Source: Pseudomonas sp. PICF141
GTDB lineage: Bacteria > Pseudomonadota > Gammaproteobacteria > Pseudomonadales > Pseudomonadaceae
Direction of reading: 5' to 3'
DNA: 64,000 nt
Assembly: GCF_002286815.1 (NCBI RefSeq)
Contig: NZ_MUNM01000084.1
Location: forward strand, 1 to 64,000
Shown here: piece after piece, positions 17,886 through 26,733 of the stretch
Numbering within the stretch: the stretch's first letter is position 1
Layout of the letters: the number at the start of each line of letters is the position of its first letter
Notes under the pieces: generated by a model
Told to the model about the DNA's origin: nothing
The model's input: only the letters and a program-made list of their open reading frames with translations
Databases searched by the model: none
Position numbers and translations under genes: made by a program

Positions 17886-19168
17886 GCACGCCACCGTCTG
17901 AGGCAAGTGTGCTCCAGGCTGAGGGATGCTGGGCACAAAAAGCGCGTGAACTGGATCGTTATCGCTGGAAGCTGCTACGCGAGCGTCATGGTCGCTGTGG
18001 CAGTCTTTTGCGCCTGATTCGTGATGTGCTGGTGGATGTGGCGGTCGGGATGCGCGCCAAGGCCTGCTTGAGTGGTTCAGTGGTGGCTGAACCTTGTGAA
18101 GTCCTGTTATTGCATTCGGCGCCAAAGTCCATGGCGTTGCAACGCAAGAATATTCTGATCGAGGGTTTGCGCAAGCGTGGCCACCGCTTGACGGAGGCCG
18201 CGCTGCGTTCTCCATCGGACGCCTGCGCCCGGCGCATGCTCCTGGCGCCGCCGCAGCCTGTACCGCTGCGTTATCTTGTATACGCCGCCCATGCCCAATG
18301 GTTGGTGATGACGTATTCGCCCAAGGTGCTGATCAACGAACGCAACGGTAGTCTTCATGCGCCGTTCCTGCGCTTGGCATTGGCTGCGCGGGGTGGCCGA
18401 TTGCTGCAGCTGGCCCATGCCACGACGCTGGAATCTTCACGGCGACTGGGGATGAACGATTACGACTATTACGGCGTCTTTGGCCATAGTTCGCTGGTTG
18501 CCTTGCAAGAAAGAACATTGCGATTCGGTGAGTCAACGGTGGTGTTGATTGGCTCTTACCTCGCCGATGAAACCTATGATTTACCGGTTGCCGATCCTGC
18601 TCTGCACACGTTGTTGATTCTGGGTGTTGGCCCTGATCGGGAAAAAGAACCGGGCTATCAGCGCACCTATCAGTTACTGCGCGCCTGGGCCGAGCAACAT
18701 CCGCATTATCGCGTGCTGTTCAAGCGTCATCCGCGCAGCAAGGCGCAATTCTGGAGCGATGCCGCTGCACAGTTAGCCAACGTCGACTTGCTGGATAGCA
18801 AGTGTTCACTGGCGCAGGCTCTGGAGCAGGCCAGCGTTGTGGTCAATATCATGTCCAATGCCGGTATCGAGGCAGGGCTGGCGGGCCGGCCGGTCATCCA
18901 CGTGAATGCGGGCAGTGATGTGGATATCTTCTCTCACTCGGTGTTTTTTGGGCCCCAGGTACGCGATGAGCACGAGTTTTCCCGCCAGTTGCAAGCGCTT
19001 GAGCAGGATTATCCGGGCCATGTGGCCCAGGCCCGGCGTTTTGCCGATTACCACCTGGTATACGGTTCTCAGGGGTTGGCAAAGACCATTCAACTGGTCG
19101 ATAGCTTGCTGCAAGGTACAGACCCTGCGCGTGACTTCGAGACTTTCAGGCTGTCTGCCGCTGGCTGA
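17882..19168 (+). CDS. Capsule-type (KpsS-like) glycosyltransferase, putative
   Basis: The 428-residue protein starts at a GTG overlapping the wapH stop by four bases. Its C-terminal half resembles CDP-glycerol/capsule-type GT-B transferases: FKRHPRSKAQFW near residue 279 and NIMSNAGIEAGLAGRPVIHV near 321, the acceptor- and donor-site blocks. The N-terminal half is less conserved. It has no signal peptide or membrane segment, so it is probably cytosolic or peripheral. An outer-core or surface-glycan role is inferred from position between wapH and waaL, where Pseudomonas strains vary. Confidence 0.7.
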   Translation: MSTPPSEASVLQAEGCWAQKARELDRYRWKLLRERHGRCGSLLRLIRDVLVDVAVGMRAKACLSGSVVAEPCEVLLLHSAPKSMALQRKNILIEGLRKRGHRLTEAALRSPSDACARRMLLAPPQPVPLRYLVYAAHAQWLVMTYSPKVLINERNGSLHAPFLRLALAARGGRLLQLAHATTLESSRRLGMNDYDYYGVFGHSSLVALQERTLRFGESTVVLIGSYLADETYDLPVADPALHTLLILGVGPDREKEPGYQRTYQLLRAWAEQHPHYRVLFKRHPRSKAQFWSDAAAQLANVDLLDSKCSLAQALEQASVVVNIMSNAGIEAGLAGRPVIHVNAGSDVDIFSHSVFFGPQVRDEHEFSRQLQALEQDYPGHVAQARRFADYHLVYGSQGLAKTIQLVDSLLQGTDPARDFETFRLSAAG

Positions 19169-19186
19169 CATGGTCGGCTCAAAGGC

Positions 19187-19822
19187 TTAAGGGGTGAGCG
19201 CCAGGCTCAGTTCCTGTCCACTGCACACACGTTGGTGATTCAGGTAATGCTCAAGAAACTGGTTGTCCTTGAGTAGCCATTCGCGATCCTGGCGATAGCG
19301 CAACATATGCTTGAAATTACGTAGACGCAGGCCTTTGCGCAGCGGCTTTCGATAGGTGCGCAGGTCAGCAATATCAATCAGCCCCAGCGTGTTTTCAGGC
19401 GTCAATACGACATTGCCCAAGTGCGCGGAGCGAAAGTAAATGCCGTGCTCATGCAGGCGTGCAATGAACTCACCCAGTTGGGCCCGAAGGGATTCGTTAT
19501 TGTCGGTGCCCAGCAACTGACGCAGGGTGTGACCGGGCAGTGGGTCGTAATGCACGGCATCGCGCTCGATGCTGGGGATGCGATAGACCTGGCGAACCGT
19601 CGGGCATTCGATATTGCGTTCGTGCAGTGCTTGGCAGTTGTCGGCAAAGCGCCGGGCGTAAGGCGCCCAAAGCGCAGAGGTCAGCAAGCGTTTACGGCGA
19701 AACAGCTTGAGCATCGAGCCATCGGCCAGGCACAAGACCTTATCCCCTTTACCATCGGCCTCGAGAACGTCGGCGCCCTCGCGCATGTTGAGATAAGCAG
19801 TATGGTCGAGCGTTTGCATCAA
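19187..19822 (-). CDS. Kinase-like 'toluene tolerance' protein (PA4998-like)
   Basis: The 211-residue protein is encoded opposite to the surrounding LPS genes and convergent with the gene before it. It resembles the small kinase-like proteins annotated as toluene tolerance proteins near waaL-msbA in Pseudomonas. DGSMLKLFRRKR gives an N-lobe lysine and LGLIDIADLRTY the metal-binding aspartate. The catalytic loop reads FRSAHLGNVVL, without the usual aspartate, so activity is doubtful. Its function is unknown. Confidence 0.75.
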   Translation of the reverse strand: MMQTLDHTAYLNMREGADVLEADGKGDKVLCLADGSMLKLFRRKRLLTSALWAPYARRFADNCQALHERNIECPTVRQVYRIPSIERDAVHYDPLPGHTLRQLLGTDNNESLRAQLGEFIARLHEHGIYFRSAHLGNVVLTPENTLGLIDIADLRTYRKPLRKGLRLRNFKHMLRYRQDREWLLKDNQFLEHYLNHQRVCSGQELSLALTP

Positions 19823-19900
19823 GGCTCCAAGGCTTGGCCTGATGGGGGTGGACAGCCGGCTATGTTACCGCAGTGCGCATGCTGCAAAAAACCGCTGTGG

Positions 19901-19906
19901 TACAAT
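19901..19906 (+). promoter_or_regulatory. Candidate -10 box before the KpsS-like/waaL genes
   Basis: TACAAT lies in the 280-base divergent gap between the kinase-like gene and the KpsS-like gene, about 200 bases before the ATG at 20103. No convincing -35 is seen. The remaining leader has no frame I would call a gene. Confidence 0.25.
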
Positions 19907-20102
19907 CGCCTCACTTTTTAAGAGGCAGTTGCCCGTTCACGGGGTTGCCTGGCGCAATACCACAGAGTGCTTGCTTCTGATTTCTGGTTTTATACTTCTA
20001 TACGCGGACGGGCGAATAACAGGGTGTTGATGTCTGCGGACGTGTCGCACGTGGTTATATTGCGCTTTGGCGGGTGGATGCGGCCTATTTTTTGGACACC
20101 CT

Positions 20103-21215
20103 ATGACGACAATGCTGTTCATTTCCCTGGCCAAACATCAAGGCCTCTATTTCAATCGGTTAATCAATGAGACCGAGCTAGAAGGTAAAGTCGTTACCCC
20201 GCCACAGATGCCCTGGCCGAAGTTGTCGCATGCATCCAGAGTGCTTTCGCGAATCGACTGGCCGAGCCTGATCGAAGAAAAATGCGAAGAGCGACGCGTC
20301 AAGAATAAAAACGACGGTCGCTTGTATCGCCTGCTGTTACGTCTGGAGCTGATCTGGATGGCACTCCGCGCTCAGGCATTGCTTGATCGCGAGCACCCCG
20401 ATGCGCTGGTGTTCTGGAATGGTTCCCACCGCTACTGCCGATTGCTGACGGCCTTGGCGCCGCCGGGTTGTAAGACTTTCTTTTTCGAGAACGGCTTGCT
20501 GCCCAACACCACAACCGTTGATCCGCAGGGCGTGAACTACCTGAATGCCGTTCCGCGCGAGGCCGGTTTTTACCTCAACTATCCTTATCCCGTGCCTGAA
20601 AGTCAGGCCGTGCCGGTGCTGATCCCGCGTCAGCCTCGCACCAGCGGCCCGGCCCCGATCGTGCTTCCGGAGCAATTCGTCTTTATTCCGTTCCAGGATG
20701 ATCGCGATAGCCAGGTTCGGCTGTTTTCTCCCTGGATCAAGAACATGCGCGAGATGTTCGCCTTGGGCGAGCGCTTGGCCAAAGAGACTGGATTGACAGT
20801 GGTGTTCAAGGAGCATCCATCCAGTCGCGAAACGTATCCTGAGTTGCATGAGCGTACTCACGATCGCCTTTTGTTCGCCAACGGTAACGCCACTCAGCAG
20901 TTGATCGAGTCCAGTCAGTTTGTGATCACACTGAACTCGACGGTGGGCCTGGAAAGCCTGCTTTTGGGTAAGCCCGTGCTGACCCTGGGCCAGGCGTTTT
21001 TCAATATCGAGGGTTTGGTAATGCATGCCGACAACGCCGAGCAGGTGATGGAACTGGCGCGTGCATTCCCGCAATGGCCACTCGATGAGCGGTTGAGGCG
21101 TAACTTTCTCCACTACCTCTCCGAGCACTATTGCATCAAGGGTGGCTGGAAGAACGCCGACAAGGCCCAGTTGCAGCGGGTCGCCAATCGAATGCTGGGA
21201 AAAGCCGAGTGCTGA
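20103..21215 (+). CDS. Capsular polysaccharide biosynthesis (KpsS/KpsC-like) family protein
   Basis: The 370-residue protein shows the hallmarks of capsule polysaccharide transferases: FKEHPSSRETYPEL near residue 234 and LNSTVGLESLLLGKPVLTLG near 277. It starts MTTMLFISLAKHQGLYFNRL. In KpsS/KpsC these blocks belong to Kdo-transferase GT-B domains; the substrate here is unknown. With waaL five bases downstream it probably modifies the outer core or a surface glycan. An in-frame upstream start exists, but the ATG at 20103 gives the natural N-terminus. Confidence 0.8.
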   Translation: MTTMLFISLAKHQGLYFNRLINETELEGKVVTPPQMPWPKLSHASRVLSRIDWPSLIEEKCEERRVKNKNDGRLYRLLLRLELIWMALRAQALLDREHPDALVFWNGSHRYCRLLTALAPPGCKTFFFENGLLPNTTTVDPQGVNYLNAVPREAGFYLNYPYPVPESQAVPVLIPRQPRTSGPAPIVLPEQFVFIPFQDDRDSQVRLFSPWIKNMREMFALGERLAKETGLTVVFKEHPSSRETYPELHERTHDRLLFANGNATQQLIESSQFVITLNSTVGLESLLLGKPVLTLGQAFFNIEGLVMHADNAEQVMELARAFPQWPLDERLRRNFLHYLSEHYCIKGGWKNADKAQLQRVANRMLGKAEC

Positions 21216-21220
21216 CAGGA

Positions 21221-22432
21221 ATGAAGAAGTTGTTCGCTAAGGAAGTCCTGGAAGTGTGGGCGTCTATCGGTTTTCTTGTGCTGCTGTGTGGGGCGTGGGT
21301 ACTGCCGGACAACAAGCTGTATCACCAGATGCTGATTTTCCTGCTGTGGCTGCCTGCCCTGTTGGCGCTGTTCCATCGGGACTTTCGCATGATGCTCAAG
21401 CAACCGGAGTGCGTCCTTTTTGTGTTCTTCGTGGCCTGGACGTTACTGGTGCTGATGGTTGAGGGTGGCAATAATATCCTGGGCAAAAGCAAGGTGACGC
21501 TCTATGTGGCCCTGACCCTGTTGGGCGTGCTACTGGCTGCACAGAACCGCAAATGGCGGTTGGAGTCGATGTTGTTGTACGCATCGATTATGGGCGGTTT
21601 CTTTGCGGCGGCTTCCTGGGTCTACTTTTATGAAGTGTCCGCTCAACCTTTCAGCGGCAGGCTGATCGCCATCGGCTTGTGGGACACTGCAATCATGGCT
21701 GCGCATGCAGTGGGTGCCTTGCTGATCCTTGGCGTATTCACGCTGCAAACCAAGCGCTTCAATCCCCGGGTAATGATGTTGGTGCTGATTCCGGCGCTGG
21801 GGTATGCGCTATTCCTGGGTTTCAGCCAAACCCGTGGAGTGTGGATCGGCTTGCTGGCCTGTCTCTTCGTGATGGGAGTGGCGCGACCGTCGCGCCTGGG
21901 AGCCGGGCTGATTATTCTGGTGGTTCTGGGGTTGGCGTCCGTTGCTGTATTCAAGCCGGAAATTCTCTTGCAGCGCGGCGTTTCTTTCCGTCCCGAGCTA
22001 TGGAGCGGCGGCGTTCAATTGATGCTGGATCATTGGGCGATGGGGTTGGGATTCCATCAGTACCTGATTCCTGTCCCCGAAATCGGACAGGCATTCAAAC
22101 ATCCGCACAATCTGTTCCTGGATATCGGTGTGCGTCTCGGCGCCCCTGGCCTGCTGCTGTTCGGCTGGTTGTGGCTGACAGCTGGCTGGCGTGGCTGGAT
22201 TTCGCGCGCGCAGCCACTGGGGCAGGCATTGCTGGCTCTCTGGGTGTTTTCCGGGGCGTCACTGATGACGGATGGCATTGGCCTCTGGCTCAAGCCCAAT
22301 GCCGACTGGTTGATCACCTGGTTGCCGATTGCCTTGAGTATCGTGCTGGCCACTCGTGGGAGCAATGCAAACAAGGATTTCGTCTGGAGTGTTGCATCTC
22401 CTGATGCGCGTGGTCCGGTAGCGAAGGGCTAA
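21221..22432 (+). CDS. waaL: O-antigen ligase
   Basis: The 403-residue integral membrane protein has about ten hydrophobic segments. It carries SQTRGVWIGLLACL (about residue 200) and the periplasmic-loop segment FKHPHNLFLDIGVRLGAPG (about 290) with the conserved histidine of the Wzy_C/WaaL family. It joins undecaprenyl-linked O antigen to core-lipid A on the periplasmic side. AGGA precedes the ATG at 21221. msbA follows after 100 bases that include a TACAAT at 22485-22490. Confidence 0.88.
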   Translation: MKKLFAKEVLEVWASIGFLVLLCGAWVLPDNKLYHQMLIFLLWLPALLALFHRDFRMMLKQPECVLFVFFVAWTLLVLMVEGGNNILGKSKVTLYVALTLLGVLLAAQNRKWRLESMLLYASIMGGFFAAASWVYFYEVSAQPFSGRLIAIGLWDTAIMAAHAVGALLILGVFTLQTKRFNPRVMMLVLIPALGYALFLGFSQTRGVWIGLLACLFVMGVARPSRLGAGLIILVVLGLASVAVFKPEILLQRGVSFRPELWSGGVQLMLDHWAMGLGFHQYLIPVPEIGQAFKHPHNLFLDIGVRLGAPGLLLFGWLWLTAGWRGWISRAQPLGQALLALWVFSGASLMTDGIGLWLKPNADWLITWLPIALSIVLATRGSNANKDFVWSVASPDARGPVAKG

Positions 22433-22532
22433 AGCGTTTCGGCCCCTCATCCGGGCTGAGCCGATGTTGTAATTCGTTCGCTGTTACAATCCACAGGTTG
22501 TCTGTCTTTTTCAAACGTACGAGGCGTGCCGA

Positions 22533-24323
22533 ATGGCCAATTCCGACCAGCAATCAAGCATGAAGATCTACCTGCGGTTGCTGAAATACGTGCTCCCGTA
22601 CTGGGGGGCTTTCGCTCTCAGTATTGTCGGCTTCGTGCTATTTGCATCCAGCCAGCCGATGCTGGCGGACATGCTCAAACATTTTCTCGACGCCTTGCAA
22701 AAGCCCGATGACACCAAGTTTATGGGTGTCTCGCTGGTGCTCGGCGTACCGTTATTGATTGTGCTGATCGCCGTTTACCAGGGTATTGGCTCATTTCTGG
22801 GTAACTATTACCTGGCCAAGGTTGCCCGTGGCGTGGTCCACGACCTGCGTTGCGCCTTGTTCGACAACCTGTTGACCCTGCCTAACCGTTACTTCGACAG
22901 CAACAACTCCGGCCACCTGATTTCCCGTATTACCTATAACGTGACCATGGTTACCGGTGCCGCCACCGATGCGATCAAAGTGGTGATCCGTGAAGGCCTG
23001 ACGGTGGTGTTCCTGTTCGGTTACCTGCTGTACAGCAACTGGAAAATGACCTTGGTATTGCTGGCAATCCTGCCGGTCATCGCGATTCTGGTGAGCAGCG
23101 CCAGCAAAAAATTCCGCAAGCAAAGCAAGAAAATCCAGGTGGCGATGGGCGATGTGACCCATGTGGCTTCGGAGACGATCCAGGGCTATCGCGTGGTTCG
23201 CAGCTTTGGCGGTGAGACTTACGAAATCGAGCGTTTCCACAAGGCCAGCGCCGACAATATGAACCGCAGCCTGGGCATGACCCGCACCCAATCGATCTAT
23301 ACCCCAATGCTGCAACTGGTGATTTACATCGGCATGGCTGTGTTGATGTATCTGGTGCTTTACCTTCGCGGCGATGCCTCTGCCGGCGAACTGGTTGCCT
23401 ACATAACCGCTGCCGGTTTATTGCCCAAGCCGATTCGTCAGTTGTCGGAAGTCAGCGCCACGATCCAGAAAGGGCTGGCCGGTGCGGAGAGCATTTTCGA
23501 GCAGCTCGACGAAGTTCCGGAAGTCGATACGGGCACCAAGGAGATGGCGCGCGTCAGTGGTCGCCTGGAAGTACGTAACCTGAGCTTCCAGTACCCGGGC
23601 ACCGACAAAATCGTGCTCAACGATATTTCCTTTACCGCTGAAGAGGGCCAGATGGTCGCTCTGGTGGGGCGTTCGGGCAGCGGCAAGTCGACCCTGGCCA
23701 ACCTGATTCCGCGTTTCTATCACCATGACAAGGGTCAGATCCTGCTCGACGGTGTGGATGTCGAGGAATACAAGCTGACCAATCTGCGTCGGCACATTGC
23801 CCTGGTGACCCAGCAAGTCACCCTGTTCAACGACAGCGTCACCAACAACATCGCTTATGGCGACCTCGCCGGCGCACCGTTCGAAGACGTGCGCAAGGCC
23901 GCCGAAGATGCCTATGCCGCCGAGTTCATCGAGCAAATGCCACAGGGCTACGACACCTTGGTAGGCGAAAATGGCGTGCTGCTTTCCGGCGGTCAACGCC
24001 AGCGTCTGGCGATCGCCCGGGCACTGCTCAAGAATGCGCCCTTGCTGATACTCGATGAGGCCACCTCGGCCCTCGACACCGAATCCGAGCGCCATATTCA
24101 GGCGGCTCTGGAACAAGTAATGAAAGGTCGTACTACGCTGGTGATCGCTCACCGCTTGTCGACCATCGAGAAAGCTGACCTGATCCTGCTGATGGACCAG
24201 GGCCGCATCGTCGAACGCGGCACTCACGCCGAGTTGTTGGCGTTGAACGGTCTTTATGCACGCCTGCACGAGAAGGATTTCGTCGAAAGCACTGACGAGG
24301 CAATGACGGAGTCCCACGTTTGA
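22533..24323 (+). CDS. msbA: Lipid A export ATP-binding/permease protein
   Basis: The 596-residue ABC half-transporter has a six-helix N-terminal domain and a C-terminal ATPase with Walker A GRSGSGKSTLAN (about residue 378), signature LSGGQRQRLAIARAL (about 484) and Walker B LLILDEATSALD (about 503). As a homodimer it flips core-lipid A across the inner membrane. Length and order waaL-msbA-hldE match other pseudomonads. Its stop overlaps the next start. Confidence 0.97.
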   Translation: MANSDQQSSMKIYLRLLKYVLPYWGAFALSIVGFVLFASSQPMLADMLKHFLDALQKPDDTKFMGVSLVLGVPLLIVLIAVYQGIGSFLGNYYLAKVARGVVHDLRCALFDNLLTLPNRYFDSNNSGHLISRITYNVTMVTGAATDAIKVVIREGLTVVFLFGYLLYSNWKMTLVLLAILPVIAILVSSASKKFRKQSKKIQVAMGDVTHVASETIQGYRVVRSFGGETYEIERFHKASADNMNRSLGMTRTQSIYTPMLQLVIYIGMAVLMYLVLYLRGDASAGELVAYITAAGLLPKPIRQLSEVSATIQKGLAGAESIFEQLDEVPEVDTGTKEMARVSGRLEVRNLSFQYPGTDKIVLNDISFTAEEGQMVALVGRSGSGKSTLANLIPRFYHHDKGQILLDGVDVEEYKLTNLRRHIALVTQQVTLFNDSVTNNIAYGDLAGAPFEDVRKAAEDAYAAEFIEQMPQGYDTLVGENGVLLSGGQRQRLAIARALLKNAPLLILDEATSALDTESERHIQAALEQVMKGRTTLVIAHRLSTIEKADLILLMDQGRIVERGTHAELLALNGLYARLHEKDFVESTDEAMTESHV

Positions 24324-25219
24324 TTTTGAGTTACTGGCGAGCCTGGAGAGAAAGCGGCTGGGCGCCCATCGATGCAATGGCTTATACCCAGGCCTGGCAA
24401 CAGTTTGGCGGCAGCGTGGCGACTCATCCCGATGTGGTTGAGCGTCTGGCGGGGCTGGTAGGCATCCCGGTGCGTTATCTGGGCTGGTTCGTCGATGGTC
24501 AATTGTGCGCCGCGATGCCGACCTGGGGTCGTCATGTGGCCTTGTCCAAGGAAGTGCTCAAGCGTGAAGGCAAGCGCGGGCTGCTTGATCTGGGCAATGC
24601 CGAGATCATCCTGCCGGTGGCTGAAGATGCCCAGATACGTGTGCGGCACCGCGCTCGTTATGTGTCTGAACTCAATGCCCCAAACATCACCGGTCTCGCT
24701 GAGCAACCGGAAGGCCTGGCGCTGGCTCGTGAACCAGAGGACTACAGCAAGAAGTTTCGCTACAACCAGCGTCGTGACCAGCGTTTGCTTGAAGAGGCGG
24801 GTGGCATTATCCGACCGATGCTGGAGCTGAGCGCCAGCGAACAGGCGAGCATCTACGCCGACCTGTTCCAGCGCCGCTGGAACTTTGAAGCACCGGGCAA
24901 GGCGCGTCTTACTGAAGTGTTTAGCCTGTTACGTGAGTTCATGACGGGGTCCTTGATCTACCTGAACGACGAACCGGTGGCGATCCAGATTCTGTACCGG
25001 GTCGAGGCGCCCAAGTGGGTCAGCCTGGAATACATTAACGGCGGTGTCGACCCGCAAAACCGCGAGTTCAGCCCTGGCAGCGTACTCAGTTTCGTCAACA
25101 CCCAAGCTGCTTGGGAACAAGCCCGCGCCGTGGGTAAGCCGCTGCGTTACTCGTTCGGCCGCGCCGATCGCGAATACAAGGATCGCTGGTGTCACCGGGT
25201 TCCGGTCTATCAGGTTTGA
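24320..25219 (+). CDS. mig14: Mig-14 family protein (antimicrobial-peptide tolerance)
   Basis: The 299-residue protein starts at TTG 24320 (or TTG 24326), overlapping the msbA stop; no ATG fits. It reads YWRAWRESGWAPIDAMAY at the start and YSFGRADREYKDRWCHRVPV at the end, the conserved blocks of the Mig-14 family, which has an acetyltransferase (GNAT/FemAB-like) fold. In Salmonella and P. aeruginosa mig-14 supports resistance to cationic peptides. Position after msbA suggests an LPS-linked role, but the reaction is not established. Confidence 0.88.
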   Translation: MILSYWRAWRESGWAPIDAMAYTQAWQQFGGSVATHPDVVERLAGLVGIPVRYLGWFVDGQLCAAMPTWGRHVALSKEVLKREGKRGLLDLGNAEIILPVAEDAQIRVRHRARYVSELNAPNITGLAEQPEGLALAREPEDYSKKFRYNQRRDQRLLEEAGGIIRPMLELSASEQASIYADLFQRRWNFEAPGKARLTEVFSLLREFMTGSLIYLNDEPVAIQILYRVEAPKWVSLEYINGGVDPQNREFSPGSVLSFVNTQAAWEQARAVGKPLRYSFGRADREYKDRWCHRVPVYQV

Positions 25220-25235
25220 GCGAGGACAGGCAGTC

Positions 25236-26657
25236 ATGAGCGCACGCAAGCAACAATTGCTTAAACGCCATCGCCAACGCAAACGTGTGGTGCTGATCGG
25301 TGCGTTGTTGGCTGCATTGCTATTTGGCGTCTTTATCGCGTGGTGGCCGTTGCCGCTGTTCCTGCTGCTGGGCTGGATCGCCCATGAAGCCTGGTTCGCC
25401 GACCATCTTTTCTATGCCCCGGGCGATGATTATCGCTATGACTTCCCCGCGGGTACGCCGCAATTTCCCGCCACCCTGGCCAATGGAGTCTTGCAGGTGA
25501 CGGGCGACTTTGGCGTGGCGCAAACCCTGGTTTTGCAGGTGCGGGTCAAGAGCCATTGGCTGGGTCGCTTTCTTGACCCGCAGGTATGGATCGGTGACGA
25601 CCGTCAGGACCTGGAGCGCGGTGTTGCGGGAGAGCGTTTTCTCAATCTGTCCGGGCAAGGTTCGGCGCTGGCTGCCGGGACCCTGACGTTGCGTGGACGC
25701 TTTTGCAGCCTGGCACCCCAGGCGACTTTGCACGCCCTGAGTCATCCGGATTTTGGCCAGCAGCGCCTGCTCATCATCGCCCCCCATGCCGATGATGCTG
25801 AACTGGCGGCTTTTGGCCTCTACAGCCGGGCGTCCGAGGTGGCTATCGTCACACTGACCCAAGGCGAGATCGAGGCCGAAAACTATCGCGATATGGGCCT
25901 CGACGCCGCTCAGGCCGCCCGTCTGAAGGGGCGCCTGCGCAGTTGGGATAGCCTGGCAGTGCCGCTGTGGGGCGGGGTTGCGCAACAACAATGTGTGCAA
26001 TTGGGTTATTACTGCTTACAACTGAGTGCGATGGCGCAGCAACCGGAGCAAAGCTTCGGTTCTCGGGAGTCGGGAGAGAGCGATATACGTGACGTGCGTC
26101 GGCACAATGCCCTGAGCCTGCCGGGGGATGTCGATGGTCAGCCCCATTGGCGCAACCTGGTGGCTGATCTGGCGCGTCTGCTTGAGCATTTCCGGCCCGA
26201 GGCGGTGCTGACGCCCCATCCCGAGCTGGATCCCCACAGCGATCATCTGGCCAGCACACGCGCCTTGATGGACGCGATTGAACTCAGTACCTGGCGCCCG
26301 CGTACCTTGCTGCTTTATGCCAATCACCTGCACGACAACGACCGCTGGCCGATGGGGCCGGCGGGTTATGGCATTGCCCTGCCGCCGACCATAGAACCGT
26401 TGCCGGCTGATGGGCTATGGAGCCCGTTGCTGGACGCGCCAACCCGCATGGACAAAGCCATGGCCTTGGGCATGCAGCATGACTTGCAGGGTCGTCCGCC
26501 GTTCAAAAAACGTCTGCGCCGGGTGATTCAGCGGTTGTTGGCCGGGCGTTGCTGGCCCCGCACCGGTGAAGACGAGTTCTTCCGCAAAGCGGTGCGCCGA
26601 CATGAAATTTTCTGGGTGCGTCCACTGGATGCCCCTCCACAGAGTGACCGCCGCTGA
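25236..26657 (+). CDS. dnpA: PIG-L family de-N-acetylase (DnpA-like)
   Basis: The 473-residue protein has a basic N-terminus, a hydrophobic anchor at about residues 19-45, and a PIG-L deacetylase domain with the zinc motif APHADDAELAAFG (about 182) and HPELDPHSDHLAS (about 328). The P. aeruginosa counterpart PA5002, DnpA, influences fluoroquinolone persistence and is thought to deacetylate an LPS sugar. The ATG at 25236 lies 16 bases after mig14; an upstream in-frame start would run into mig14. Confidence 0.88.
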   Translation: MSARKQQLLKRHRQRKRVVLIGALLAALLFGVFIAWWPLPLFLLLGWIAHEAWFADHLFYAPGDDYRYDFPAGTPQFPATLANGVLQVTGDFGVAQTLVLQVRVKSHWLGRFLDPQVWIGDDRQDLERGVAGERFLNLSGQGSALAAGTLTLRGRFCSLAPQATLHALSHPDFGQQRLLIIAPHADDAELAAFGLYSRASEVAIVTLTQGEIEAENYRDMGLDAAQAARLKGRLRSWDSLAVPLWGGVAQQQCVQLGYYCLQLSAMAQQPEQSFGSRESGESDIRDVRRHNALSLPGDVDGQPHWRNLVADLARLLEHFRPEAVLTPHPELDPHSDHLASTRALMDAIELSTWRPRTLLLYANHLHDNDRWPMGPAGYGIALPPTIEPLPADGLWSPLLDAPTRMDKAMALGMQHDLQGRPPFKKRLRRVIQRLLAGRCWPRTGEDEFFRKAVRRHEIFWVRPLDAPPQSDRR

Positions 26658-26733
26658 GCCTGTGTGCTCGCGTGCGGCCGCAACCTTTCGCTATGTTATT
26701 ATCCGCGACGCTTTTATTGCCCCTGGAGTTTCC

